Shown here piece after piece: positions 1-6,894 of a DNA stretch of 9,028 bases. Positions within the stretch are counted from its first letter, which is position 1; each line of letters opens with the position of its first letter. The translations under genes were made by a program, and so were the position numbers. Under the pieces are notes generated by a model, which made no database searches, was not told the origin of the DNA, and saw nothing but the letters and a program-made list of their open reading frames with translations. The DNA comes from an uncultured Rhizobiaceae group bacterium (GTDB lineage Bacteria > Pseudomonadota > Alphaproteobacteria > Rhizobiales > Rhizobiaceae). The stretch spans positions 1 to 9,028 of the forward strand of contig CALHHQ010000050.1 of NCBI GenBank assembly GCA_938030645.1, read 5' to 3'.

Positions 1-1677
1 TTTGATGCCATCGACTACAAAATGAAACGCCCTGATGATCAGCGCGATATGGTCATGTTTCTACCCGATGAAATTTTGATCGTTGATCATCATGCAGCCA
101 AAGCTTGGCATCAGCGCTATGAATTCTCCATTAATGGTGCATCTACAAAAGGCTTGCCGCGAGAAGGCCAAGATGTTGATTTCGTGCCTGCCGATTTTGA
201 TCCTGGTCGTGGCGATCACGAACCGGGCGAATATGCAAAATTGGTCGAGAAAGCCAAAGAGAAGTTCAAGCGTGGTGATCTGTTTGAAGTGGTGCCAGGA
301 CAGGTGTTCACAGAGCAGTGCAAGAACCCTCCGTCCGCAATTTCGCGCAAACTCAAAGAGATCAATCCGTCTCCCTATTCCTTCTTCATCAATCTTGGTG
401 AAAGCGAATATTTGGTCGGTGCCAGCCCAGAAATGTTCGTTCGTGTGAGCGGAAGACGCATCGAAACATGCCCAATTTCTGGCACGATCAAACGAGGTAA
501 CGACCCAATTGAAGACAGTGAGCAAATTCTCAAACTGCTCAATTCTAAAAAAGATGAGTCCGAACTCACTATGTGCTCGGACGTTGATCGCAATGACAAA
601 AGTCGTGTTTGCGAACCGGGCTCAGTGAAGGTGATTGGCCGTCGTCAGATCGAAATGTATTCTCGTCTCATTCACACTGTCGATCATATCGAAGGCCGCT
701 TGCGCGAAGATATGGATGCGTTTGATGGGTTTTTGTCTCACGCTTGGGCGGTGACTGTAACTGGCGCCCCAAAGCTTTGGGCTATGCGTTTTATTGAAGA
801 AAACGAAAAGAGTGCACGGGCTTGGTATGGCGGTGCCGTTGGTATGGTTGGCTTCAACGGTGATATGAATACGGGTCTCACGCTACGCACGGTTCGCATC
901 AAGAACGGCATTGCGGAAGTGCGGGCAGGAGCGACGCTTTTGTACGACAGTGACCCGCAAGAAGAAGAAGCGGAAACTGAATTGAAAGCATCTGCTATGT
1001 TGTCTGCAATTCGCGATACATCTGTTGGCAATTCAGATGGTGCATTGCGTGAAGTTGCTAAGGTTGGCGTGGGTGTGAACATCCTGCTTGTCGATCATGA
1101 AGACAGTTTTGTTCACACGCTTGCAAACTATTTTCGCCAAACAGGAGCGGTGGTTACGACCATGCGCTCACCAATTGATTCCGCTGTTATGGATGAGATG
1201 AAACCTGATCTCGTGGTTCTTTCGCCCGGTCCCGGCAATCCTAAGGACTTCGATTGCGCGACAACAATCGCAAACGCACGGGAGCGAAATCTACCTGTGT
1301 TTGGTGTGTGTCTCGGTCTTCAAGCCCTGACTGAAAGTTTCGGCGGTGAACTCGCGCAACTGGAAACGCCAATGCATGGCAAGCCATCTCGCATTGATGT
1401 ACATGACAACTCCGTTGTCTTTTCTGGTTTGGGTCGTGAAGTTACGATCGGCCGCTATCACTCTCTGTATGCCAACTCAGTAAATTTGCCGGACGACTTG
1501 CGTGTTACAGCTGAAACCAAAGACGGCGTGATTATGGGGTTTGAACACAGAACTGAACCTGTGGCTGCAGTTCAGTTTCACCCCGAGAGCATTATGAGTT
1601 TGGGGCAGAATGCTGGGATGCGTATGATCGAGAATGTGGTCGCCCATTTGGCGCTGAAATCTGGAATTCAAAAATGA
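1..1677 (+). CDS. trpE(G): Fused anthranilate synthase TrpE-TrpG (5' end outside window)
   Basis: Converts chorismate and glutamine to anthranilate, the first step of tryptophan synthesis, in the cytoplasm. The frame is open from base 1, so the N-terminal part is missing; from memory of rhizobial fused enzymes of roughly 730 residues, about 170 are absent, including the usual tryptophan-feedback segment. Numbering from the Met at nt 22: the chorismate-binding domain runs to about residue 330, with DVDRNDKSRVCEPG (187-200), the TVTGAPKLWAM stretch (245-255) and GGAVGMVGFNGDMNTGL (270-286). After a short linker a class I glutamine amidotransferase starts near 353 (ILLVDHEDSF), with SPGPGNP (401-407), the nucleophile Cys430 in FGVCLGLQ, and His520 and Glu522 in QFHPES. 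Both halves look intact. The fusion is typical of rhizobia. The stop codon overlaps the next start as ATGA. Identification is secure. Confidence 0.96.
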   Translation, partial: FDAIDYKMKRPDDQRDMVMFLPDEILIVDHHAAKAWHQRYEFSINGASTKGLPREGQDVDFVPADFDPGRGDHEPGEYAKLVEKAKEKFKRGDLFEVVPGQVFTEQCKNPPSAISRKLKEINPSPYSFFINLGESEYLVGASPEMFVRVSGRRIETCPISGTIKRGNDPIEDSEQILKLLNSKKDESELTMCSDVDRNDKSRVCEPGSVKVIGRRQIEMYSRLIHTVDHIEGRLREDMDAFDGFLSHAWAVTVTGAPKLWAMRFIEENEKSARAWYGGAVGMVGFNGDMNTGLTLRTVRIKNGIAEVRAGATLLYDSDPQEEEAETELKASAMLSAIRDTSVGNSDGALREVAKVGVGVNILLVDHEDSFVHTLANYFRQTGAVVTTMRSPIDSAVMDEMKPDLVVLSPGPGNPKDFDCATTIANARERNLPVFGVCLGLQALTESFGGELAQLETPMHGKPSRIDVHDNSVVFSGLGREVTIGRYHSLYANSVNLPDDLRVTAETKDGVIMGFEHRTEPVAAVQFHPESIMSLGQNAGMRMIENVVAHLALKSGIQK

Positions 1678-2789
1678 CATCAAAACTTTTCTCGCCTGCG
1701 AAACTTGGCAATGTTGAATTGGCGAACCGCATTGTTGTGGCGCCCATGTGTCAATATTCAGCGGTTGATGGGAATCTGACGGATTGGCATTTTATGCATC
1801 TGGGCCAATATGCTGTTTCTGGAACTGGTCTTGTTTTTGTTGAGGCGTGTGGTGTGGAGCCTGAGGGTCGCATTACGCCGGGCTGTCCCGGTCTCTACAA
1901 TGATGACAATGAAGCCGCGATGAAGCGCATTGTTGATTTCAGTCGTGACTACGGCAACTCCAAGCTTGGCATTCAGCTGGCCCATGCCGGACGCAAAGCG
2001 TCAGCCAATGTTCCATGGAACGGTGGCACGCCGCTTTCAGTTGCAGATGGTGCGTGGCAAACGTCTGCACCTTCAGCTTTGCCATATGCAGAGGGTTGGC
2101 ATGTGCCAACGGCTGAATCCAAACAAGGGCTCGAACGTTTGAAACAAGCTTTTGTTCAAGCTGCGGAACGTGCTGTGCGTGTTGGGTTTGAAGTGATCGA
2201 AATACATGCCGCCCACGGATATCTGTTGCATCAATTCCTTTCTCCATTGAGCAATCAACGCGAAGATGAATATGGTGGATCACTTGAAAACCGCTTGCGT
2301 TTCCCTTTGGAGATATTTGAAGCGGTAAAAGCAGTGTGCCCGGACGGTGTCGCGTGCGGCATACGCGTTTCCGCTACCGATTGGGTGGAAGGGGCTTGGT
2401 CTGTTGATGATACGGTTGAGTTTGGCAATCAACTGAAAGCAATGGGGTGTGACTTCATTGATGTATCCAGCGGCGGCAACAGCCCTTTGCAGGAGATTAA
2501 AACTGGCCCTGGTTATCAAGTTCCATTCGCAGATCAAATTCGCCGTGAAACCGGTTTGCCAACAATGGCCGTGGGAATGATTACCGAACCACAGCAAGCG
2601 GAAAATATATTGGAAACGGGACAAGCAGACTTTATCGCGCTGGCGCGAGGTATGCTGTATGATCCGCGCTGGACTTGGCATGCTGCCGAAGCTTTGGGTG
2701 CACAGGCTGCGTTTCCTCCTCAGTATCAGCGTTGTCATCCAACTTTGCGCGGTGCACCCATTCCGGGCAATCCGCCAGCAGCCAAGTAA
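1674..2789 (+). CDS. NADH:flavin oxidoreductase, Old Yellow Enzyme family (YqjM-like)
   Basis: A 371-residue FMN-dependent ene-reductase of the YqjM-like, thermophilic-type OYE class. Such enzymes use NAD(P)H to reduce activated C=C bonds of enones and other electrophiles in the cytoplasm. The TIM-barrel signatures are in order: Cys26 and Tyr28 in APMCQYSA (same positions as the flavin-tuning Cys26/Tyr28 of Bacillus YqjM), QLAHAGRK (101-108), the substrate-anion pair His178/His181 with Tyr183 in IHAAHGY, GIRVSATDW (229-237), and Arg325 in ALARGML near the FMN phosphate. Length is normal and no key residue is missing. The ATG lies inside the trpE(G) stop (ATGA), with only a weak GGA 8 nt upstream, so translation is probably coupled to trpE(G). 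The natural substrate cannot be read from the sequence. Family assignment is firm; the biological role is open. Confidence 0.93.
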   Translation: MTSKLFSPAKLGNVELANRIVVAPMCQYSAVDGNLTDWHFMHLGQYAVSGTGLVFVEACGVEPEGRITPGCPGLYNDDNEAAMKRIVDFSRDYGNSKLGIQLAHAGRKASANVPWNGGTPLSVADGAWQTSAPSALPYAEGWHVPTAESKQGLERLKQAFVQAAERAVRVGFEVIEIHAAHGYLLHQFLSPLSNQREDEYGGSLENRLRFPLEIFEAVKAVCPDGVACGIRVSATDWVEGAWSVDDTVEFGNQLKAMGCDFIDVSSGGNSPLQEIKTGPGYQVPFADQIRRETGLPTMAVGMITEPQQAENILETGQADFIALARGMLYDPRWTWHAAEALGAQAAFPPQYQRCHPTLRGAPIPGNPPAAK

Positions 2790-2798
2790 GGACCGAAC

Positions 2799-3182
2799 AT
2801 GCCCCATTTCATCGTAGAGCATTCTGCCAATCTGGCGGAAAGTTATGATCTGCAGGCTTTGGCAGATATTATTCGTGATGCAGCGGCGGAAACAGGTGTG
2901 TTTCCACTGGCTGGCATTCGAGTTCGGTTTCATCCCAGTGAAATATATACGATTGCTGACGGACACCCGGAAAACGCTTTTTTAGCAATAGTCGTTCGAT
3001 TGGGTGCAGGACGCGACATGGAAACGAAAAATCGAGCTGGTAAAACGGTTTTTGACGCTGTTTGCGGATTTTTCGGCGATGCTATGACGAATGGCCACAT
3101 GATGGTGTCGCTGGATATGGACGAAAACAATGCTGAATTGTCCTTTAAGGCCAACAGTGTTCATCGTCGTATGAATCAGTAG
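2799..3182 (+). CDS. 5-carboxymethyl-2-hydroxymuconate isomerase family protein (HpaF-like)
   Basis: A 127-residue tautomerase-superfamily protein. Landmarks shared with E. coli HpaF (CHMI), recalled from memory, are the start MPHFIVE (Pro2 becomes the N-terminal catalytic proline after Met removal), GVFPLAGIR (33-41), ADGH (53-56), GAGR..E (69-75) and the C-terminal FKANSVH (116-122). HpaF isomerises 5-carboxymethyl-2-hydroxymuconate in homoprotocatechuate meta-cleavage. No other gene of that route is in the window, so the true substrate may differ. A good Shine-Dalgarno AAGGA (2788-2792) sits 6 nt before the ATG, and the gene begins 9 nt after the oxidoreductase stop, so it is probably the last gene of the trpE(G) unit. 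No clear terminator follows. The fold and family call is strong; the pathway assignment is weak. Confidence 0.88.
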   Translation: MPHFIVEHSANLAESYDLQALADIIRDAAAETGVFPLAGIRVRFHPSEIYTIADGHPENAFLAIVVRLGAGRDMETKNRAGKTVFDAVCGFFGDAMTNGHMMVSLDMDENNAELSFKANSVHRRMNQ

Positions 3183-3457
3183 TTTTCTGACACTCATTGC
3201 CTAAGGATCAAGGAGCATAATGCCTTCCGAAAGAGCAAAGAATTGTGGAAATTGGGCCACAAACCACAACATTCCAAGAAATCTTGCGACAAGTTCGACC
3301 TGAGACCTTGTTACAACTAGACAACACCCCACCAACGGGCATAGAGAAGCGCTAGAAATGACCTGCGTCTTGCGTGGGTGGATGTGCTTGGCCAATCGGC
3401 AGTTTTATTTGGGCAAACACGTAACGCATTATTTGAAGAACTGGAGAGGTTAACTCC
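3183..3457 (+). promoter_or_regulatory. Non-coding leader of petABC (275 bp)
   Basis: This gap separates the trpE(G) cluster from petA and presumably holds the petABC promoter. I could not find a convincing -35/-10 pair, a TTGAT-N4-ATCAA FNR-type box, or a terminator for the upstream genes. It contains two small ORFs of uncertain reality: 27 codons at 3220-3303 behind AGGAG, and 31 codons at 3358-3453 whose TAA falls between the petA Shine-Dalgarno and the petA ATG. A perfect palindrome TTGGCCAA lies at 3388-3395. Treating it as the regulatory leader rests on position alone. Confidence 0.5.
3441..3457 (+). repeat. 17-nt near-repeat, copy 1 (petA leader)
   Basis: CTGGAGAGGTTAACTCC directly before the petA ATG differs at one base (A for T) from 6279-6295 in the petC terminator. 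Both copies form a GGAG/CTCC hairpin with an AGGTTAA or AGGTTAT loop. Shared origin or function is not shown; chance is possible. Confidence 0.5.
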
Positions 3458-3458
3458 A
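3442..3458 (+). promoter_or_regulatory. petA ribosome binding site within a small inverted repeat
   Basis: The petA Shine-Dalgarno GGAGAGG (3443-3449) lies 8 nt before the ATG at 3458. TGGAG (3442-3446) can pair with CTCCA (3454-3458) around a 7-nt loop, tying part of the Shine-Dalgarno to the start codon. The stem is only 5 bp, so any translational effect would be mild. The RBS itself is clear; regulation by the hairpin is inference. Confidence 0.6.
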
Positions 3459-4012
3459 TGAGCGATCATAACAGTGGCGACGCAACACGCCGCGATTTTC
3501 TTTACATTGCTACTGGCGCAGCAGGTGTTGCTGCCGTGGGCGGAATTGTCTGGCCACTGGTCAGCCAAATGGGCCCCAACGAGCGCGAAAAAGCGGCTGG
3601 TGCACCGATTGAAGTAAATATTGGCGATATCGAAGAAGGTCGCGTGATAACTGTGACGTGGCGCGGCAACAAATATTTCATCCGTCATTTGACAGCCGAT
3701 GAAGTTGAAGCTGCTGGCGCAAAAGAACAGAGCGATTTCCGTGACTTTGTTGCTGCTGCTGATCGTATCACCGGACCTGAAGGCGGCGATGCTGTTTGGT
3801 CTGTATACGGTGCAAACTGCACACACCTTGGGTGTATCCCAACTGAAGTAAAAGAGAATGGTGATACATGGAACTGCCCTTGCCACGGGTCTCGTTTCGA
3901 TGTGACTGGCCGCGTGACAAAAGGTCCAGCGCCAGTGAACTTGCCGCAGCCGCCAATGGTTTTCGCATCCGAGGAAACCTTGATCATCGGCACAGATAAA
4001 GCAGGAGCGTAA
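3458..4012 (+). CDS. petA: Ubiquinol-cytochrome c reductase, Rieske iron-sulfur subunit
   Basis: The [2Fe-2S] subunit of the cytochrome bc1 complex: it takes one electron from ubiquinol at the Qo site and passes it to cytochrome c1. Of 184 residues, the N-terminus carries a twin-arginine signal-anchor (ATRRDFL, Arg11/Arg12) followed by one hydrophobic helix (about 15-35), as expected for a Rieske protein exported folded by Tat and left anchored. The cluster motifs are CTHLGC (121-126) and CPCHGS (140-145): Cys121, His123, Cys140 and His143 are the ligands, and Cys126 and Cys142 form the usual disulfide. GPAP (156-159) follows. The start is supported by GGAGAGG 8 nt upstream. petB begins 4 nt after the stop, and its Shine-Dalgarno lies inside the last codons of petA. 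Secure. Confidence 0.97.
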   Translation: MSDHNSGDATRRDFLYIATGAAGVAAVGGIVWPLVSQMGPNEREKAAGAPIEVNIGDIEEGRVITVTWRGNKYFIRHLTADEVEAAGAKEQSDFRDFVAAADRITGPEGGDAVWSVYGANCTHLGCIPTEVKENGDTWNCPCHGSRFDVTGRVTKGPAPVNLPQPPMVFASEETLIIGTDKAGA

Positions 4013-4016
4013 GACG

Positions 4017-5318
4017 ATGAGTGGACATTCGACTTATAACCCAACATCCGGTTTCGGAAAATGGATGGACGCACGTCTGCCGCTTGCACGTTTGATGCAT
4101 GACAGTTTCGTGTCCTACCCTGTGCCGCGCAACTTGAACGCATTTTACACGTTCGGTGGCATATTGATGATCATGCTGGTTTCGCAAATCATCACAGGTA
4201 TCGTGATTGCAATGCACTACGTGCCCGATGCGAACGTCGCTTTTGAAAGCGTACACCTTCTGCGTCGTGATGTATCATACGGTGGAACGCTGCAAAGTTG
4301 GCACGCCGTGGGCGCGTCTTTGTTCTTCTTCGCGGTTTACATTCATATTTTCCGCGGACTTTATTATGGGTCCTACAAGGCCCCCCGCGAAATCCTTTGG
4401 ATTTTGGGTGTTGTCATATTCCTTCTCATGATGGCGACCGCTTTCATGGGCTATGTTCTTCCTTGGGGCCAAATGTCCTTTTGGGGCGCCCAAGTGATCA
4501 CGGGTTTCTTCTCCGCGATTCCATTGGTTGGCGAAACTGTTCGTGAATATCTGCTTGGTGGATATTCGGTTGGTAATGCAACGCTGAACCGTTTCTTTTC
4601 CCTGCACTATTTGCTGCCCTTCATGATTGCGGGCATCGTTATCCTGCACGTCTGGGCGCTGCACGTGACGGGTCAAACCAACCCGACTGGTGTTGAAGTG
4701 AAATCGAAGCAGGATGTGATCCCGTTCACACCTTATGCAACTGTTAAAGACGCTTTGGCATTGGTGGTTTTCATGATCATCATGGCTTACTTCGTCTTCT
4801 ACATGCCCGACTATCTCGGTCATGCGGACAACTACATTCCGGCGAACTCCAACGTGACGCCAGCACACATTGTACCTGAATGGTATTTCTTGCCATTCTA
4901 TGCGATTTTGCGAGCTGTCGATTTTAACATCGGTATTCCATTCACTGAAATCGTATTGATTGACTCCAAGCTTGGCGGCGTATTGGCCATGTTCGGTTCA
5001 ATTGCCATTCTGTTCCTGGTGCCATGGTTGGACACGTCATCTGTTCGGTCTTCCAACTATCGCCCGACTTACAAAGTGTTCTTCTGGCTGTTCGTAGTGA
5101 ATTCAATTTTCTTGGGCTATTTGGGTTCACGCCCAGCTGCCGGAATTTGGATTCCTTTGATGAAAGGTTCAACATTCCTCTATTTTGCACACTTCCTGTT
5201 GGTTATGCCGCTGCTCGGTTTCTTCGAGAAGCCATTGCCGCGACCTGCAAGCATTACTGATGCTGTCTTGGGTAAAGATGGAAAAGAAACTGCGGCTGCA
5301 CCGGTTGCTGCTGAATAA
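4017..5318 (+). CDS. petB: Ubiquinol-cytochrome c reductase, cytochrome b subunit
   Basis: The 433-residue, polytopic inner-membrane core of the bc1 complex, carrying both b hemes and the Qo and Qi quinone sites. The heme ligands are visible: His96 and His110 on one helix, His197 and His211 on another, giving pairs 96/197 (heme bL) and 110/211 (heme bH) by analogy with Rhodobacter. The Qo signature PEWY is at 287-290. About eight hydrophobic helices can be followed, for example at 45-67, 97-117, 127-147, 197-217, 245-265, 320-337, 353-370 and 385-402, with an Ala-rich tail. Shine-Dalgarno AGGAG (4003-4007) is 9 nt before the ATG. Cytochromes b and c1 are separate genes here, unlike the fused fbcH of Bradyrhizobium. 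The reading frame is intact, and the long antisense frames across it are shadows. Confidence 0.98.
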   Translation: MSGHSTYNPTSGFGKWMDARLPLARLMHDSFVSYPVPRNLNAFYTFGGILMIMLVSQIITGIVIAMHYVPDANVAFESVHLLRRDVSYGGTLQSWHAVGASLFFFAVYIHIFRGLYYGSYKAPREILWILGVVIFLLMMATAFMGYVLPWGQMSFWGAQVITGFFSAIPLVGETVREYLLGGYSVGNATLNRFFSLHYLLPFMIAGIVILHVWALHVTGQTNPTGVEVKSKQDVIPFTPYATVKDALALVVFMIIMAYFVFYMPDYLGHADNYIPANSNVTPAHIVPEWYFLPFYAILRAVDFNIGIPFTEIVLIDSKLGGVLAMFGSIAILFLVPWLDTSSVRSSNYRPTYKVFFWLFVVNSIFLGYLGSRPAAGIWIPLMKGSTFLYFAHFLLVMPLLGFFEKPLPRPASITDAVLGKDGKETAAAPVAAE

Positions 5319-5415
5319 GGACACAGGTTGCGTTGCCTGAAATCAGGCACGCTCACCGATTTCAAACTAAAGCCAGATGCAGGGCGCATCTGGCTGCAAA
5401 TGAAAGAACGACATT
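5319..5415 (+). promoter_or_regulatory. petB-petC intercistronic region with two stem-loops
   Basis: This 97-nt spacer is unusually long for a complex whose first two genes are 4 nt apart. It holds a small hairpin, GCCTG/CAGGC with an AAAT loop (5335-5348), and a much stronger one, AGCCAGATGC/GCATCTGGCT with loop AGGGC (5371-5395), a perfect 10-bp stem. No T-run follows the second stem, so it does not look like a terminator. The petC start 21 nt later has only a weak AAAGAA-type ribosome site. An RNA-stabilising or processing element is a reasonable guess; the structure is seen, the function is inferred. Confidence 0.6.
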
Positions 5416-6249
5416 ATGAAGAGCACCTTCATCAAAATTGCAGCAGTGGCCACTTTGGCTTGCACATTCGCTGTGGGCAGCGTTTCGGCTGCTGATTATC
5501 CAAAGAAAAAGCCGCGCGAGCAAAGCTGGAGCTTTTCTGGTCCACTCGGTAAGTTCGACAAAGGACAGCTGCAACGCGGCCTTCAGGTCTATACTGAAGT
5601 TTGTTCAGCTTGCCACTCGTTGAATCTTCTCTCCTACCGCAATTTGGCTGATCTAGGATATTCTGATGATCAGATCAAAAACTATGCGGCTGAATATGAA
5701 GTTCAAGACGGCCCAAATGACGATGGTGAAATGTTCGAGCGTCCTGCGCGTCCGGCTGACCGATTTAAAGGTCCATACGCCAACGACAAAGAGGCAGCTG
5801 CTGCAAACAATGGTGCATTGCCGCCAGATTTCTCTTTGCTCGCTAAAGCACGTGCACCTGAACGTGGTTTTCCAACATTTATCTTCGACATTTTTACAAT
5901 GTATGCGGAAAACGGGCCTGACTACATTCATTCATTGCTGACAGGATACCAAGATCCTCCTGAGGGCACTGAAGTTGGTGACGGTTTGCATTACAATCCA
6001 TACTTTGCTGCCGGCGAAGCGCTGGCCATGGGGCCGCCTTTGTCTGATGAATTGGTCGACTACACTGATGGTTCACCGATGACTGTTGAACAGTACTCAA
6101 AGGACGTGACAGCCTTCATGGCATGGGCAGCTGATCCGCAATTGGAAGAGCGTAAACAACGCGGTTTCATCGTCATTTTATTCTTGTTGGTGTTTGCGGG
6201 TCTTTTGTATTTCACCAAGAAAAAAGTTTGGTCTGACCTGTCGCACTAG
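5416..6249 (+). CDS. petC: Ubiquinol-cytochrome c reductase, cytochrome c1 subunit
   Basis: The membrane-anchored c-type heme subunit that takes electrons from the Rieske protein and gives them to cytochrome c. Of 277 residues, 1-25 form a Sec signal peptide (Lys2/Lys7, a hydrophobic core, and a likely cut in VSA-ADYP). The heme attachment motif CSACH is at 63-67, with His67 as one axial ligand, and Met205 in ALAMGPPL fits the sixth ligand. A single C-terminal transmembrane helix (about 250-267) is followed by the positive KKK stop-transfer, leaving the heme domain in the periplasm. This matches the standard cytochrome c1 plan, and the length is normal for alphaproteobacteria. The gene is preceded by the petB-petC stem-loop and followed by a strong intrinsic terminator, making it the last gene of petABC. 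Secure. Confidence 0.97.
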   Translation: MKSTFIKIAAVATLACTFAVGSVSAADYPKKKPREQSWSFSGPLGKFDKGQLQRGLQVYTEVCSACHSLNLLSYRNLADLGYSDDQIKNYAAEYEVQDGPNDDGEMFERPARPADRFKGPYANDKEAAAANNGALPPDFSLLAKARAPERGFPTFIFDIFTMYAENGPDYIHSLLTGYQDPPEGTEVGDGLHYNPYFAAGEALAMGPPLSDELVDYTDGSPMTVEQYSKDVTAFMAWAADPQLEERKQRGFIVILFLLVFAGLLYFTKKKVWSDLSH

Positions 6250-6269
6250 GGTTTTACCAAAGCAGATTG

Positions 6270-6311
6270 AAAGGGGCTCTGGAGAGGTTATCTCCGGGGC
6301 CCTTTTGTTTT
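6270..6311 (+). terminator. Intrinsic terminator of petABC
   Basis: A 16-bp stem (5' arm 6270-6285, 3' arm 6291-6306) with a 5-nt loop GGTTA and three G-U pairs, followed by TTTTGTTTT, which begins within the last four bases of the 3' arm. It starts 20 nt after the petC stop. This is a textbook rho-independent terminator on the plus strand. The loop-side part, CTGGAGAGGTTATCTCC (6279-6295), is a near copy of the petA ribosome-binding hairpin. Confidence 0.92.
6279..6295 (+). repeat. 17-nt near-repeat, copy 2 (petC terminator core)
   Basis: CTGGAGAGGTTATCTCC forms the apex of the petC terminator and matches 16 of 17 bases of 3441-3457 at the other end of the petABC unit. See the matching entry in the petA leader. 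Confidence 0.5.
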
Positions 6312-6348
6312 AGGCTTCGTCAGCTGAGCCAATTGAAAGTGAACACCA

Positions 6349-6894
6349 ATGCATGAATCTTTGAAAGATGAACTCGAAGCCTCAATTCGGGCCATACCGG
6401 ATTACCCCAAACCGGGCATCATATTTCGAGACATCACAACCCTGTTGCAAAACCCGCGCGCATTTCGTCGGTCTGTTGACGCGCTTGTGCACCCGTATAT
6501 CGGGATTGGTCTCGATCAGATCGTTGGTATTGAAGCTCGTGGTTTCATTTTGGGTGGCGCAATCGCTCACCAATTGACCGCAGGGTTTGTGCCGATCCGC
6601 AAGAAAGGCAAATTACCTGGCGAGAAAATCAACATCGCTTACAGTCTTGAGTATGGAATAGATGAGATGGAGATGCATAAGGATTCCATCAAACCTGGCG
6701 AGAAAGTTTTGTTGGTTGATGATCTCATTGCCACGGGTGGCACTGCGGAAGCGGGCGTTAAATTGCTTCAGGAACTTGGGGCAGATGTTGTGGCTGCGTG
6801 TTTTGTGATCGATCTGCCGGATCTGGGGGGCAGCAAGAAGATTGAAGCACTCGGGGTTCCCGTGCGTACGTTGATTGAATTCGAAGGTGACTAA
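6349..6894 (+). CDS. apt: Adenine phosphoribosyltransferase
   Basis: A cytoplasmic purine-salvage enzyme that joins adenine and PRPP to give AMP and pyrophosphate. The 181 residues match the normal bacterial size. Visible landmarks are IPDYPKPGIIFRDITTLL (16-33), the GIEARGFILGG segment (59-69), VPIRKKGKLPG (81-91), EYGIDEMEMH (105-114), and the PRPP-binding loop VLLVDDLIATGGTA (119-132), which fixes the type I phosphoribosyltransferase family. The Shine-Dalgarno in front of the ATG is weak (GAAAGTG). The start is only 37 nt after the petABC terminator, so its promoter must overlap the terminator, or expression relies on read-through. Its TAA overlaps the stop of the converging maoC-like gene by 4 nt. 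Secure. Confidence 0.97.
   Translation: MHESLKDELEASIRAIPDYPKPGIIFRDITTLLQNPRAFRRSVDALVHPYIGIGLDQIVGIEARGFILGGAIAHQLTAGFVPIRKKGKLPGEKINIAYSLEYGIDEMEMHKDSIKPGEKVLLVDDLIATGGTAEAGVKLLQELGADVVAACFVIDLPDLGGSKKIEALGVPVRTLIEFEGD

Noticed and set aside
61..525. 154-codon minus-strand frame in trpE(G)
   Set aside because: Fully antisense to the chorismate-binding domain, with no family resemblance.
2280..2966. 228-codon open frame on the minus strand
   Set aside because: It lies antisense across the well-supported oxidoreductase and isomerase genes, and its translation resembles no family I know.
3388..3395. Palindrome TTGGCCAA as an operator
   Set aside because: Eight bases are too short to call, there is no second half-site, and it matches no regulator I can name.
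3383..3436. Possible sigma-70 promoter around CTTGGC and CATTAT before petA
   Set aside because: No pair of hexamers has both a fair match and a 16-18 nt spacer, so I do not call a promoter.
3317..3886. 189-codon minus-strand frame covering the petA leader
   Set aside because: Most of it is antisense to the Rieske gene, it has no recognisable domain, and the leader part alone does not look coding.
4275..4868. 197-codon open frame on the minus strand within petB
   Set aside because: Antisense shadow of cytochrome b; its many His, Arg and Asn codons reflect the opposing hydrophobic codons, not a protein family.
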